From: Pigoraptor chileana
Taxonomy: Eukaryota > Opisthokonta > Filasterea
DNA: 32,978 bases
Reading direction: 5' to 3'
Assembly (NCBI GenBank): GCA_943704495.1
Contig: CALSCR010003756.1
Span: forward strand, 1 to 32,978
In this document: in pieces, positions 19,828 through 30,169 of the stretch
How positions within the stretch are numbered: position 1 is the first letter of the stretch
Layout: every line of letters starts with the position of its first letter
Notes under the pieces: generated by a model
Seen by the model: the letters and a program-made list of their open reading frames with translations, nothing else
The model's database searches: none
Told to the model about the DNA's origin: nothing
Position numbers and translations under genes: made by a program

Positions 19828-20750
19828 GCACTCAGAACGTGCTTATCCAAATGGGCATGCACGTTCTCTCCGTCGATGGCATGCTCGTGAAACGTGCGCG
19901 CACATTTGTATTCAAGTGCCACGCATGCAACAAGTAAGTTGGCTGGAATGTATGCCCCTTTTTTTCCATTTGCTCTCCCCAGTGCTTTGTCGTTGTTGCA
20001 GTCTCTTGTGCATTACTTCTGTGCACACTTTCAATAGTGATTCCCATCTCACAACAACAAATCACTTGCACTTTGTTTTTGAGCTCACAATGTAGTGAAA
20101 CGAATATTCACCCTTCGAGCTTTTTGACACCTTTGATCGCCGTTTTAGGATCACAAAGGATATGACTCGCCTTTTTTGTGGCACATGCGGCAACAATACT
20201 CTGCGCCGTATTGCCATTTCCGTCGACGAAAACGGCGTGACTCACTACCACCAGAACAGGAACAAGCCAATTAACATCCGAGGAACAAAGGTGGGTTTCG
20301 ATGGAGTATTGCGAAAGTTATCGCCGTTTTCTAATCTTGTGATGTTCATACACATATGTTTGTGTTTATGTGTGTGCAGTTATGTAAATTTGCAGAGAAA
20401 TGGATAGTAATGACTTGTGTCGCTGTACACCCCAACCCGATCCAACAATACACGCATGTACACACACACACACACACACACACACGCACGCACAGTATTC
20501 TATTCCCGCACCGAAGGGAGGCCGCAACAACAACGATCTCATTCTCCGGGAGGACCAACTGAAGCACGCCAACCGCACTCGTGGCAAGAAGAAGGGGGCG
20601 CTCGACGTCTTTGACCCCGACTATGTCGCCTCTTCCTCTCCCTTTGCGTCGGCCGTGGACCCAAGGAAAGCGCGCGGGTCTGAAGTGCAAGTGGGTTTCG
20701 GTAAGCGCAATCCCAACGAAGCAAAGCGGAAGTCGGGTCGGAGAAAGTAA
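18007..20750 (+). CDS. NOB1: NOB1, PIN-domain endonuclease of 18S rRNA maturation
   Basis: Exons: 18007-18376, 18639-18772, 18959-19112, 19194-19597, 19836-19933, 20149-20290, 20496-20750; 1557 nt, 518 aa. NOB1 cuts 20S pre-rRNA at site D in the pre-40S particle to produce the 18S 3' end. An Ala/Pro-rich leader of about 60 residues precedes the PIN domain: VIDSGAFI (catalytic Asp68), YTLPDVLGEIKD, the KFREP block, LTGDFASLSVVDLRVLALTY. Exon 4 is a long Asp/Glu/Gly/Ala-rich acidic linker that makes the protein longer than human NOB1 (412 aa). The zinc ribbon is split between exons 5 and 6: CHAC then CGTC. The C-terminal YSIPAPKGGR and basic tail GKKKG...KRKSGRRK fit the family. Donors GTGGGA (exon 2) and GTGGGT (exon 6) are used. 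The genes around it have no link to ribosome assembly. Confidence 0.96.
18380..18481 (+). repeat. 28-bp tandem repeat in NOB1 intron 1, starting at the donor
   Basis: Unit AGCTTATGTA(C/G)AGGTG, then (T/C)TAATATGTATC: at 18380-18407, 18408-18432, a partial at about 18433-18453, and 18454-18481. The first unit overlaps the donor (GTGAGCTTATG), so the array appears to have grown out of the splice-site region. Confidence 0.85.
19797..19823 (+). repeat. (CA)n before the NOB1 exon 5 acceptor
   Basis: A CA run on the sense strand ends 12 nt before the acceptor CTCAG at 19831-19835. Confidence 0.93.
20461..20485 (+). repeat. (CA)n before the NOB1 exon 7 acceptor
   Basis: A CA run on the sense strand just before CACGCACAG|TAT. 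Confidence 0.93.
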
Positions 20751-21286
20751 TCCTTCCCCATTTTTTGAGTTTTTGTCAGCGCTCGTCTCGGGTCGGATGT
20801 GTCCATTGTACACGTGATTAAACAATTGTCCCAAATGAGCTTCACCATCTCTGGCCGTGTGTTGTGCGTGCTGATGCGGAACAATATATGCCCGGTGTCA
20901 GTGGGCATTCCCGGATTACATGTTTGTTTCGTCGCGGTCGTCGCTATCGCCTTCTTCCCGAGCTCGTTTACGCGTTGAGGGCACGTGATCGCGCACTCCA
21001 TCGGCCTGCATGTGAGAGACGCAACACAGCGAAGGCAAGGACAGCGACGGCGAACGTCAGTTGGATGTTGCACAGGTTTGCACCTTGCGTAAACTAGTTT
21101 GTGTGAGTGAAGGGATGCTGGTGCTCCAGACTCATTCGAAAGATGACGCCTGCAGCAAGGGCGCGCCAGTTCCATGGTCTACTCATTCAATGCTCCTTGC
21201 GCTGAGTTTTTGTGTGCGTCACTCACCGTAATGTCGTATTTTATCGTAGTCTCCTTCATGGAATTTGACTTGTACAGCTTTGCGTG

Positions 21287-21337
<51 letters not shown>

Positions 21338-21516
21338 GTTTGTTTGTGTGTGTCGGTGTATATACATGATGTATGCGTGCGTGCGTGGCAGTAGTTTGGG
21401 TCGGATTTAGACACATTCTGGCAGTATCAGAATGCATGTGGGCACCACCATCACAAAAGTCATCTCCAATCCAGAGTAACAAACCAAAGGCCACCAGCCG
21501 TTTTGCACTCCAACCG
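20751..21516. other. Intergenic between convergent NOB1 and RAD51C, with (TG)n at 21290-21331
   Basis: No supported gene. It carries about 21 uninterrupted TG units plus flanking imperfect ones. A minus-strand reading frame just past the RAD51C stop (GWSAKRLVAF onward) is discussed with RAD51C. Confidence 0.6.
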
Positions 21517-24500
21517 TCATGGACAGAAATGAGATAGTCGGTAATCTTCCGCCTGTGTCTTCATGCGCGTTTGAGTGACACGTGCACGACCATACCTTAT
21601 GCCGACCTGCCAGAAGAGGATGATGCGGTGTGTGCTCGCATGACCCCAGCTCTCGCCTTGGGTGATTGAAAGGCACAGCAAGGAAGAAACAAAAGTGCTA
21701 ATATTGTGAGTACTCAATGTCAAAGTCCAATGACAGTATACAGACTTTCAGTCTCAAAACACTTTGGCGCATCAATCGACTTTGCACTACTGATGGTAAA
21801 GCAGGCGGGTCACGTATTCCGCATAGACATCCCTCACACATAAGCACACCCATCCACCCACACGAGAAAGGGCGCCACTTACCGAGTGCAGGTACAAGCA
21901 TGCCGCTGTCCTTTCCGGATACTTTGGTTGTCATCTGATTCATGAGAACCACCTGGTGAAGAGATTACGAGTGTCCAAATGAGCATGGATGAGAGGGCAA
22001 TAAATTTTACGATGGTCGGAAAATAAAGGAAGGTACGAGCGTGAGAGGAAGTAATAAAGATGTAACAGCGTCTTAGGTACTATGCCCATGGACTCCACGA
22101 GAGTGGAAGATGAGGAGAAAGGGCCAGCGGAGGATACTCGGTATGCCGACTGGCTCCAACAGAGAGAAGAGGGTATTCAACCACAAGAAAGAAAGAAACA
22201 CCTTCAGTACTCAAAAGGCCTTAGGCATAAGCCCATCGACTCCAGAGACTGAGAGATAAGATTCAAGTCCGTGTCTTAGGCGCCGTGCCCATGGGACTCT
22301 ACACCACGAAAAGAGAGAGATAGAGAGAGAGAGAGCGAAAGAGAAAAGAGAGAGACAGCCAAGAGGGCCACACTGATCAACGATTACAGCATGCACACGA
22401 CAAGTACTGCAACTTATGCGCAAAAAGAGAAGGCAACGCACCGACAATGGCGTCTCTCGCGCGACTCTCCCAAACGATTGCGCCATTGCATTGAGAAGAC
22501 GCGTTCGCAGTGCCATGTCACTAAAGTCGTGCCGAAAGTGGAAGGCTATGCTGTCGACAATCACTATCCGCAGCTGAAATGATAAACAGTGGAAGCAAAA
22601 GACGAGAGGACAAGAGTCAGCAAGTGGAGAAGATGACGAATGGATGGTGTCAATCGGAAGAAGGGCGGTGTTCGCTTGGAAAACAGTCGCAATGTGATCA
22701 GAGTCAGTATTGCTACCCACTTTTGGATGCAATTTCACAAAATCATCGAGGGTGTGTGCCAGCGCGATCAACTGAACGTGATCGTGCACTCGAACGTAGT
22801 GTATTCGGGATAAAAGAGACTCCCTGGTGACGGATGCCCCTGCGACCAACCAACAAACAAACAGAGGATGAACAAAGCGCTGATAATGACACGCACACCC
22901 GACTGTGATAAGGACAAACCCGCAGCACACCGGCCGCCAAATGTAAGATTCACACGCGCACCATCTTATATGCACTCATGTATGTACTGGTTGATTAAAA
23001 TAACACAAGCCGCGTGATTTTTTTTATATACAACCAACACACCTCCTGCTGTGGCAAGTTTCGCCACCGTTCCATCAGCGATTTCAAGAACTCGCTCAAT
23101 AATGAAACTGCCTTCAGTATCTGCAAGAGTAAATTGCAAGAGAGACAATAATAAGTATTGTATGCACACAACAAACAGAGTTATCATCAGTGTCTCCAAA
23201 CAGATAAATGAGTAGTCCATACTCTAACCTTACCAAAGTAAAAAAGACAGCGCACCGCAACTAATTGGTGCACGAGAGCACCACTCTAAAAAGCACAAAA
23301 AAAGCACAGCAATTCATACCTATGTATAGGGCGTCTCCATCAGCGCCTCCAAATTCAACAGGAAGCTGAACATTCAGCGCCAGTTGTATACTGCAGGGAA
23401 CATAATCCGGGTTGTCAGTTGTGATTCATAGAGAATTTGAAAGCCAATGGGCAGATCTTCAGTGTGGGTGGGTATATACACAAGTGGACTGACTTTACAC
23501 AAGTGAAGGCAGATGACCATTGGCAATATAAAAACAAGCATAGTCTTGCGCCTTCAACATAGGCCTCGCCGAGAAGGATGGGAAAAAATAACAACTCACA
23601 GTACAATTGTCGAGAGAGTGCCAACTCACCCCAATTGGGTCTTTCCAATTCCAGGTGCCCCACAAAATTCGGTGAGCACTCCCAGGGGAATTCCTCCGCG
23701 CAGCATTGAGTCCATTTGCCCACAGAATGTCGATACAAACTGAGCGGCTGGGTTGCTCTGTGGAGCCTGACGACCGGCATCGTTCTGCAGAAGTTCAGCA
23801 GCGGTCTTCACACGCGCAACAGCTGCATACGGGCGAGCGTAAATGCCGGCACGTGATACGTGAGTCGGTGACATGGACGCACACAAGTAATAACGACATG
23901 CACAAAAATTACTGACAATGGCCATCTGACAGCTGTTAACACACAAGGCGTAACCATGGGGTGAATAATGTATGCACACAGGAAGCGCACATCACACTAA
24001 CACACATACACACAAACGCTCTGAAAACACGTCCAATTCAAAAAAGACACAGCTGCATCCACACCCAAACACCCCACACCATGCATATAAAGGCTTAATA
24101 TAACAAACCACAGCCATACAAATGCAACCGCACCACACCTTTGCGGCCTTCGACATGCTCCCTCACTGCCTGAATGATACCCAGTGCATCTTCTTGAGAC
24201 AGCCCCGTCTCTGAAAATCATAAGTCAGTGCCGTTCAAAATGAGTTACATGGGGGAGATAGAGCACATGTTTTCTTTTGAAAATGATAATTAAAACAGAT
24301 TTCAGCGCAATCGCCTCCATGAAGAGCGAAACATGCAATCTAAGCCGGTGCCAGCTCAACCTAATTGTGCAAATTAAACCACAAAAGCAAAACAAGAAAA
24401 ACAAAGCAAGTCAATTCCCAACCTTTGCTCAGCTGGAGAGGTTGCACTTCAAGCACATCTTGCGCCGTCACAAAACCAGCCTTTGAGAGACGGGCCAAAT

Positions 24501-24555
24501 GCAAGGCTGCAATCGGGAGCGTTACAAGCTCCCTGGTCACCGTGGTCTTGTGCAT
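21517..24555 (-). CDS. RAD51C: RAD51C-type recombinase paralog
   Basis: Exons: 24555-24423, 24210-24139, 23822-23630, 23390-23320, 23120-23043, 22839-22721, 22573-22442, 21952-21883, 21656-21517; 1008 nt, 335 aa (human 376). This RecA-fold ATPase of homologous recombination acts with RAD51 and other paralogs in the nucleus. The N-terminus has [21 protein letters not shown] and [14 protein letters not shown], typical of RAD51C rather than RAD51 or DMC1. Walker A GAPGIGKT is at about 123-130, with [14 protein letters not shown] before it; Walker B is [16 protein letters not shown] (Asp229); then LRTRLLN, NQMTTK, LVPALGESWGHA. The last exon uses an unusual AAG acceptor. The protein stops about 30 residues before the usual end; the +1 frame past that point reads LISVHDG, reminiscent of the missing strand. 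Intron 7 carries A/B elements. Confidence 0.94.
22055..22301 (-). repeat. Cluster of A and B elements in RAD51C intron 7
   Basis: Copies: A-like 22055-22100 (GCCCATGGACTCCACG), B-like 22121-22160, B 22200-22243 (CCTTCAGTACTCAAAAGG), A 22251-22301 (AAGATTCAAGTCCGTGTC). GA-rich tracts (CT in sense) separate them. All are in sense orientation to RAD51C, inside intron 21953-22441. Confidence 0.85.
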
Positions 24556-25120
24556 TGTTCAATTTCGTCGATTGGTAGAAGATGCAAGCCTTCAAGCCTT
24601 CAGCTTGAGCTTCCAGAGTGGCGAATTAGCAGAAATAGTGAGCATAAAATGATGAATAAGCCGATTTAATTAAAAGATTGGGGACATTGCACAAGCATTG
24701 TCCGTGTGGATCGTTGCATCGTTGCAGAGTCTGTTTGAATTTTTTTTGGCGCCACGTTCGCGCCAAATTCTTGTCAGCATCTGCCTTTTATGGTTAGGAA
24801 CGTATAATAATATAATCATATGGTTAAAATGAACCCATAATTACCAATTATATTAATACGCCGTCCCTCAAAATCCATATAAGGCTCGTTCAGTCACACT
24901 GTAATCGCCCCATGTGACCGTTTCAAACTGTTTGGGCGTGAAGATTGCGATGGATGTGATGCTGAACCTGCGTTTCCTCTAAATATACCGTCAGACGCCC
25001 GAAACAAGCGAAGCATAGGCATATAGATCGAAAGGCTTGTTATTGTTGATAGTAGATATCGAACTGCCTGCGATCCTTTGGTTTATAACTTACTTTTTCG
25101 TGCTTGACTTGTTCGACAAA
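24556..25120. promoter_or_regulatory. Shared upstream region of RAD51C (minus) and LAMTOR3 (plus)
   Basis: A 565-nt AT-rich divergent spacer (AATTATATTAATA near 24845). The motif CGTTTCAAACTG (24920) resembles the GCGTTTCAA words upstream of other genes here. No ORF. Confidence 0.5.
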
Positions 25121-27165
25121 ATGGCCGAGGTTTGTGATCCGTGTGTGCGCCTGTGTGGGGTTGTGTGCTGTGCTGTGTGGTTTTCTGATGTGTGTTGTGC
25201 GTTGCTTGTTCGTGCGTTGTTTGTTCGTGCGTTGTGCGTTTGTATGGTGCGTTGTATATGTGAAGCACTGTTTGTGTCTCTTGTTTTGTGACTGTGTTGT
25301 ATGTTGTGGTGTGTGTTTGTTCTGTGCGAATATGTTTGTTCTGTGCGAGTACAGTGCATTGTAGTGGGTTAGCCATTGATGTGCGCGTGCGCGAGTTGTT
25401 TCGCTGCCCAAATTCAACCTCCGATGCGATTCAAAGCCAACTCCCCAGCACACGCGCCACACTAATAATGTTCAAATCACTCGTCTTCGTGTTGCAGGAG
25501 CTTCAAAGTTTCTTCAGCCGTCTTCTCACACGGTGAGTCAATTTGCAGTGGAATACTTTTGCAGGATCTGTTAAACTTTGATTTAATTTGCGGACTTTTG
25601 GTGTATGGCAACGTCTTTCTCTCGCATCTTGCTGTGAAGTCCAGGGCATATTGCCAAGACACTGACTTTGATCCTAAATCTCTCACTTATTATTGAATTG
25701 TTGCGAAACCCATTGACATACGTTTCGGACCATGACATAGCAGCACATCTTAGAGTTGATTGGGCATAACGCCTGCGACCCTGACTTGAATCCTTCGTCT
25801 CGAAAACGACCATACATATTCTGACTGTTATTGCGATTCCGTTGCCTCTTCATCGTCACCGTGCAGAATTCCCGGACTAGAGGCTGCCCTCGTGACGGAC
25901 AGGGATGGCGTTATTGTCATTAAAGGTGCGTTTGTATATTGAATCCCCCCCCTCCCCCCCTCCTTTAAATGCCTTTCTTTTTCGTTCGTTCTGCAATAAC
26001 ACATCATCCTTCAATTCTATTGTGTAGCTGTGACCGATGCAGTGTCAGAGCAAGCACTCCAGTCGTCATTTCTTGCAACATTCGCCCTTGCAACGGAACA
26101 GGTAATGCACATGTGGGGGAATGCGCTTTTATTGGGGGATATTTGTGCTGTTATCTGTGAATCGTGCGTTCATCTTTCATACATCTGCTTCGAGGGGTAC
26201 GAAAAAAATGTTCACTTATTGAATATGCTTGTTATTGTGTACGCTGCCACCCTCTTTGATTGAGTGGATTCCTTCGAGAAAGCATAGCGTTGATTAATTG
26301 ACATAAGCTCTCTGTTAGTATGTTGTGTGGGGGTGTGCTGTGTGTATGTGAGATGACGGTGACCACATTTATGTTCTTTCCATATAGCGTCACGTGTATG
26401 GAAAATGTAATGCGTGCACGTTTAGGTTTGACCAAGTTTGTAGATTTTTTGCACGTGTCAGATGTACATATGAATTGTCCCTCATGCTCGTATCTATGCA
26501 CACCCACACACCCCCACCCGCACCTATGCTACACCCACATTTACGCCACACTCATGCACATGTCTACTCTCACACACACCACACACACACACATACCTAC
26601 ACATACACGCAGGCTGGCAAACTGGGCCTCGGCAAGAACCGCAGTGTTACGTGCATGTATGAGAACCACCAGGTCATCCACTTTGGACACCTTCCTCTCA
26701 TTATATCCCTCATTGCATCTGCCGATGCAAATACCGGTGCGTGCGTGCGTCCGTATGTGGCTGTAGTAACTCACTGTTTCTCGATGGCTCTAGACTTGTC
26801 TATCTAGTTCACCAACTTGTCTGTCTAGTTCACCAACACATATGTTTGCTTGCTTACACCCGTTACACATGCAACCGATTATTGCTTGTTATGGAGAGAA
26901 TGTGTGTTATTTGTCTCGATTTTATGACTATAGGCATGTCACACACCAGACACACACATCATATACTTGCGTACTTGATGCACACACTACATGCACACAC
27001 ATACATGCGCACACACTTATACTTACGTAATGATATACACACATACATTGGTGTGATTTCCCCAACATAGGCATCTTGCTGAACCTGGAGAAAGAGCTCA
27101 AGGCTGCAGTGGATCCCGTGGTCGCCGCATTCAAGAGCAGGGCCCCCGAGCTCGACATCAACTGA
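25121..27165 (+). CDS. LAMTOR3: LAMTOR3 (MP1), Roadblock-fold Ragulator subunit
   Basis: Exons: 25121-25129, 25498-25532, 25867-25925, 26028-26101, 26613-26736, 27071-27165; 396 nt, 131 aa (human 124). LAMTOR3 pairs with LAMTOR2 in the Ragulator complex that anchors Rag GTPases and MAPK scaffolding on the lysosome surface. Hallmarks: IPGLEAALVTDRDGVIVIK, SFLATFALATEQ, GKLGLGKNRSVTCMY, then QVIHFGHLPLIISLIASADANTG and LNLEKELK. Exon 1 codes for only Met-Ala-Glu. Introns 1, 4 and 5 begin TG-rich; introns 4 and 5 end CA-rich. Intron 2 carries A-like elements in sense. The gene is divergent with RAD51C. Confidence 0.95.
25634..25801 (+). repeat. Two diverged element A copies in LAMTOR3 intron 2
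   Basis: Copy 1 is at 25634-25684 (AAGTCCAGGGCATATTGCC, then GACACTGACTTTGATCC). Copy 2 is at 25751-25801 (TTGGGCATAACGCCTG, then CCTGACTTGAATCC). Both are sense, inside intron 25533-25866. Confidence 0.8.
26500..26612 (+). repeat. CA-rich tract before the LAMTOR3 exon 5 acceptor
   Basis: Imperfect CA/CCA repeats run into the CACGCAG acceptor. The same intron has TG-rich sequence around 26320-26350. Confidence 0.85.
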
Positions 27166-27974
27166 GATGCCTCACTTAATGTACAGCATCTACTGACACA
27201 AAAATAGTAACGTAAAGTACGCGCATATCTGGGGGAAAAGGAAATGAAAATTCGATTTTTATGAAAAGAGAATGAAATGTTCAACTGACGTCTGAACTCG
27301 TACCGTTGTGTGAGCTATCGTCACTTTGTCAGTCATGCTCACAACCAAACCGCTTGAATCAAATTTTGGGAAGCACATCCAGTCCAGCTGCCTGCATCAT
27401 TCTTAGTTTATTTCAAGGATACTGAGCAGTCCTTGGCTTATTTTACGTGATCAAAGGGATTCTACGCCGGTGAAAACATTACCCCCCTGCGGATGTCGTT
27501 GACGGACTCTGCCAAGGCCGGTACTCAGTACTAAATGGCGCTAAATGGGGGTTACTAAAACCTCGCCCGGAACACCCGCTATTTTAATCTGTGATTTTTT
27601 AAGTATGCCAAAAATCAAATGCGGGTCCCAATGCTCCATTCAGTTTACCGCAGTCCCAAGGGACGCAAATGGAACGGCTCGTCATGAACTGCACATTACT
27701 GCACGACGATCCCGCCAGAAAAGGTGCACCCAACCTAATTGTCCCGGCGTGCCAACCCCCCTCCCAGACCATGTGAAGAACGCCGACACCGAGAAAGACT
27801 TTTCCCGGGTCAGATTCAACCTTCATGTACAAAGCTGATTTTCTGGCAACTTACTTGACACAAATTTTTCGGTTGTGTTGACTGAATCGCTGTACCTGCA
27901 GTGAGCTTGAGTTGTCGACGGCACTGTTGTAAGGATTCAGCTCAAAATTTTGCATCCTCTCGTGCAACAAAAAA
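27166..27974. other. Intergenic, LAMTOR3 to secreted orphan
   Basis: Nothing supported. A 97-codon plus ORF (27545-27838) has no signal peptide, motif or splice context and ends well before the next gene. I treat it as chance. Confidence 0.5.
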
Positions 27975-29847
27975 ATGGCCAGCAGTCAGCGAGTTGCGTT
28001 TGCACTCTGCGCTGTGACATTCATCGCGGTTCTTGTTAGCAACCACGCCGGTGAGTTCGCTGATTCGGCTCTGAAAATTTGCCGAATACAGTTCCGACGA
28101 TTATTCAGTCCTGCGTATGAATAGAATACGGATGGACCGCCGGCGTGCTGAGACGCTCACTCTCGACTGACCGGGCTCCACATGCCCTACTTCCCTTCCA
28201 TGTTTGCATACAGACGCGGCGCTGCCAAAGCTATATTCGAACAACGCCGGCAGATTTTCGTTTATGTGTACGATCGGAAATTCTGACATCCAGGACGGTG
28301 GCACCTCCATAGTCTTGGGCGACGACGACGGCTCTGTTGCTGTTGAAGGCCTTTGCAGGTTTTTGACTTTGGAGAGTGAGCATGGAAGCCTTCTCACTTG
28401 CGAGGGCCACTACTCTTCGTCTGCTGGTACTCAAAACACTGCCGCGCTCTCGTATAATTTGGGGAAAACCGTCGCCGGCGTCGACTATGTCGGCATTCGC
28501 GTGGAGCCACATGGAGCCGTGACGGTAGGTTCAGACGATCAGCGAAGCTTTCACCTTTTGACTTGTCTAGCATTCATTGTGTTACGTAGTAGTTGTACAA
28601 TGGTACCGTATTTTCCGAAGCATACCGATCAAGTCCGGACGCCGGGCCGTGCTGAGACAGTCGAGGCAAGGAACTCACTCGGCAGACCCCAAATTATAAT
28701 GACTGCTCGACCGAGGCAGCACCGCAATTTAGACGACAACATGGGCCATCGATGCCAAGTCTAGCACGATTGTCACACGCACAGCCGAAGCCGACCTGCA
28801 GCTGACAATTCATTTTCATTGCATAGCCAAACAAAACCTTGACCAGTCAGTCTGCCAGACTTGACTTGCGTCACGAGGCGGAAGACCTGTGGCACCGCAC
28901 ACTGCCGATTAGAACCGGGCTCATCCTGAAGGCATCCCATCACCGATGAACTTTTGTCAATATATGCAGTTCTTTTTCGCATCGGATGCTGTCGGCGACG
29001 CGCAAGTGGGCACTCCCTTCACTCGCAAAGCCGCACCCACCGGTGACAAGGGAAATGCGTTCAACCACGCCATCGAGGACTATGGCACGATTTCCGACGA
29101 CTCAGGCTCCATCACCTGCAGGGCCCGCCTTGAGTACTTTTACACGAAAGGAGGCAAGTGTTCTGCTGTAGGATCCTTAAGCTCGAGCTACCATGTGCAG
29201 CAATTGAAGCCGTGTATGCTTCGTTCGCCCGGTTGTCAGAGCGACAGCCGGCCTGTCTTTGGGGTTAGCAAGGGACCGCAGGCCTAGGTTAACTTTAGTT
29301 ATAGCATTCAATCGGCTGCTATCTGTGGGAGTCGCACAAGTCTACAAACCACCAAAACAGCACTTGCACTGCCTGGGTTCCCCGGATGCAGAGTCGTGGA
29401 GTCCCCGTTAGTATTACTTTTGTCTGGATCGGGTTTGGCTATCTCTCGTGTAACTGACCAGCGAACTCTACGTTGTGTGTGACTTGAATGCGACTGCATT
29501 CCATTGCAGCGGGAACTTGCCTGGACAAGGTTGTAAAGAACGTCGCTAACGGTTCAGAGACCACGTTTGTCTGCTTTGACGACGGCTTGAAACTGATCGA
29601 TTCGAATGCCGGCAACCAGATACTGCTGAATGGGTTTGTGAAGGCCGACTCGTCTGCCCTCCAGTGTGTTACCGGGCAGTCGTACCGCGTTGCCCTCGGC
29701 GTCAGCGTCGGCCAGGCCCGCCTCGAGTGCTTCTGCCGGACCAGCCTGCTGCATGCAACCAAAGTGCTGCACGATGCCGAACTGTATCTGTGCGTTGATG
29801 ATCCCAACATTCCGCAGATTTTCTCGCACGAGCCTGTTTCGGAATAA
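27975..29847 (+). CDS. Predicted secreted protein of unknown family
   Basis: Exons: 27975-28050, 28214-28524, 28970-29153, 29510-29847; 909 nt, 302 aa, frames consistent. Residues 1-25 form a signal peptide (hydrophobic VAFALCAVTFIAVLV). I do not recognise the mature protein. It is Gly/Asp/Ser/Val-rich, like an all-beta extracellular domain, with Cys44, Cys73, Cys88, Cys212, Cys243 and a CFC near 260. Two segments resemble each other: FSFMC...SLLTCEGHY and TTFVC...ALQCVTGQSY, suggesting an internal duplication. Intron 3 uses a GC donor (GGAG|GCAAGT), which is needed to keep frame. There is no membrane segment or GPI-type tail. It is higher in GC than the neighbouring introns and has no A/B repeats. 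It is convergent with the LRR gene. Confidence 0.78.
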
Positions 29848-30169
29848 AACGTAGGGTTGCCCTCCCATTGCAATATGTACGGAAATCTACCACTTCATTG
29901 CATGGAAAATGTTAGTGTAGGCTGCCGCATGCATTATATTTGCGGACAATTGAAAATCAGGACAAGTCCGTTTTCACTCAGACAAATGATACGTGTCCGG
30001 TGCTGCACTAACGAAGCGCACACCAACTAACGTGGACCACAGACGACGCTCACCGGAGATGCTGACATGACAGCGGGCGATGGAGTGTCCGTTTTAGCAA
30101 CCGGACTGTATCAAGTGACCTCCCCAGCGTTTGCACGATAGTATCACAGACGGCGTCCCTACTACGTTC
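29848..30169. other. Intergenic between convergent secreted orphan and LRR gene
   Basis: 322 nt with no ORF, repeat or clear polyadenylation signal that I can support. Confidence 0.5.

Noticed and set aside
2483-25801. Element A as a tRNA-derived SINE
   Set aside because: GACTTGAATCC resembles a tRNA B box (GGTTCGANTCC), but I see no convincing A box, cloverleaf or A-rich tail, and the sense-only intronic placement does not fit a SINE.
27545-27838. 97-codon plus ORF upstream of the secreted orphan
   Set aside because: No signal peptide or family signature, Arg/Pro/Lys-rich random composition, and no splice link to 27975.
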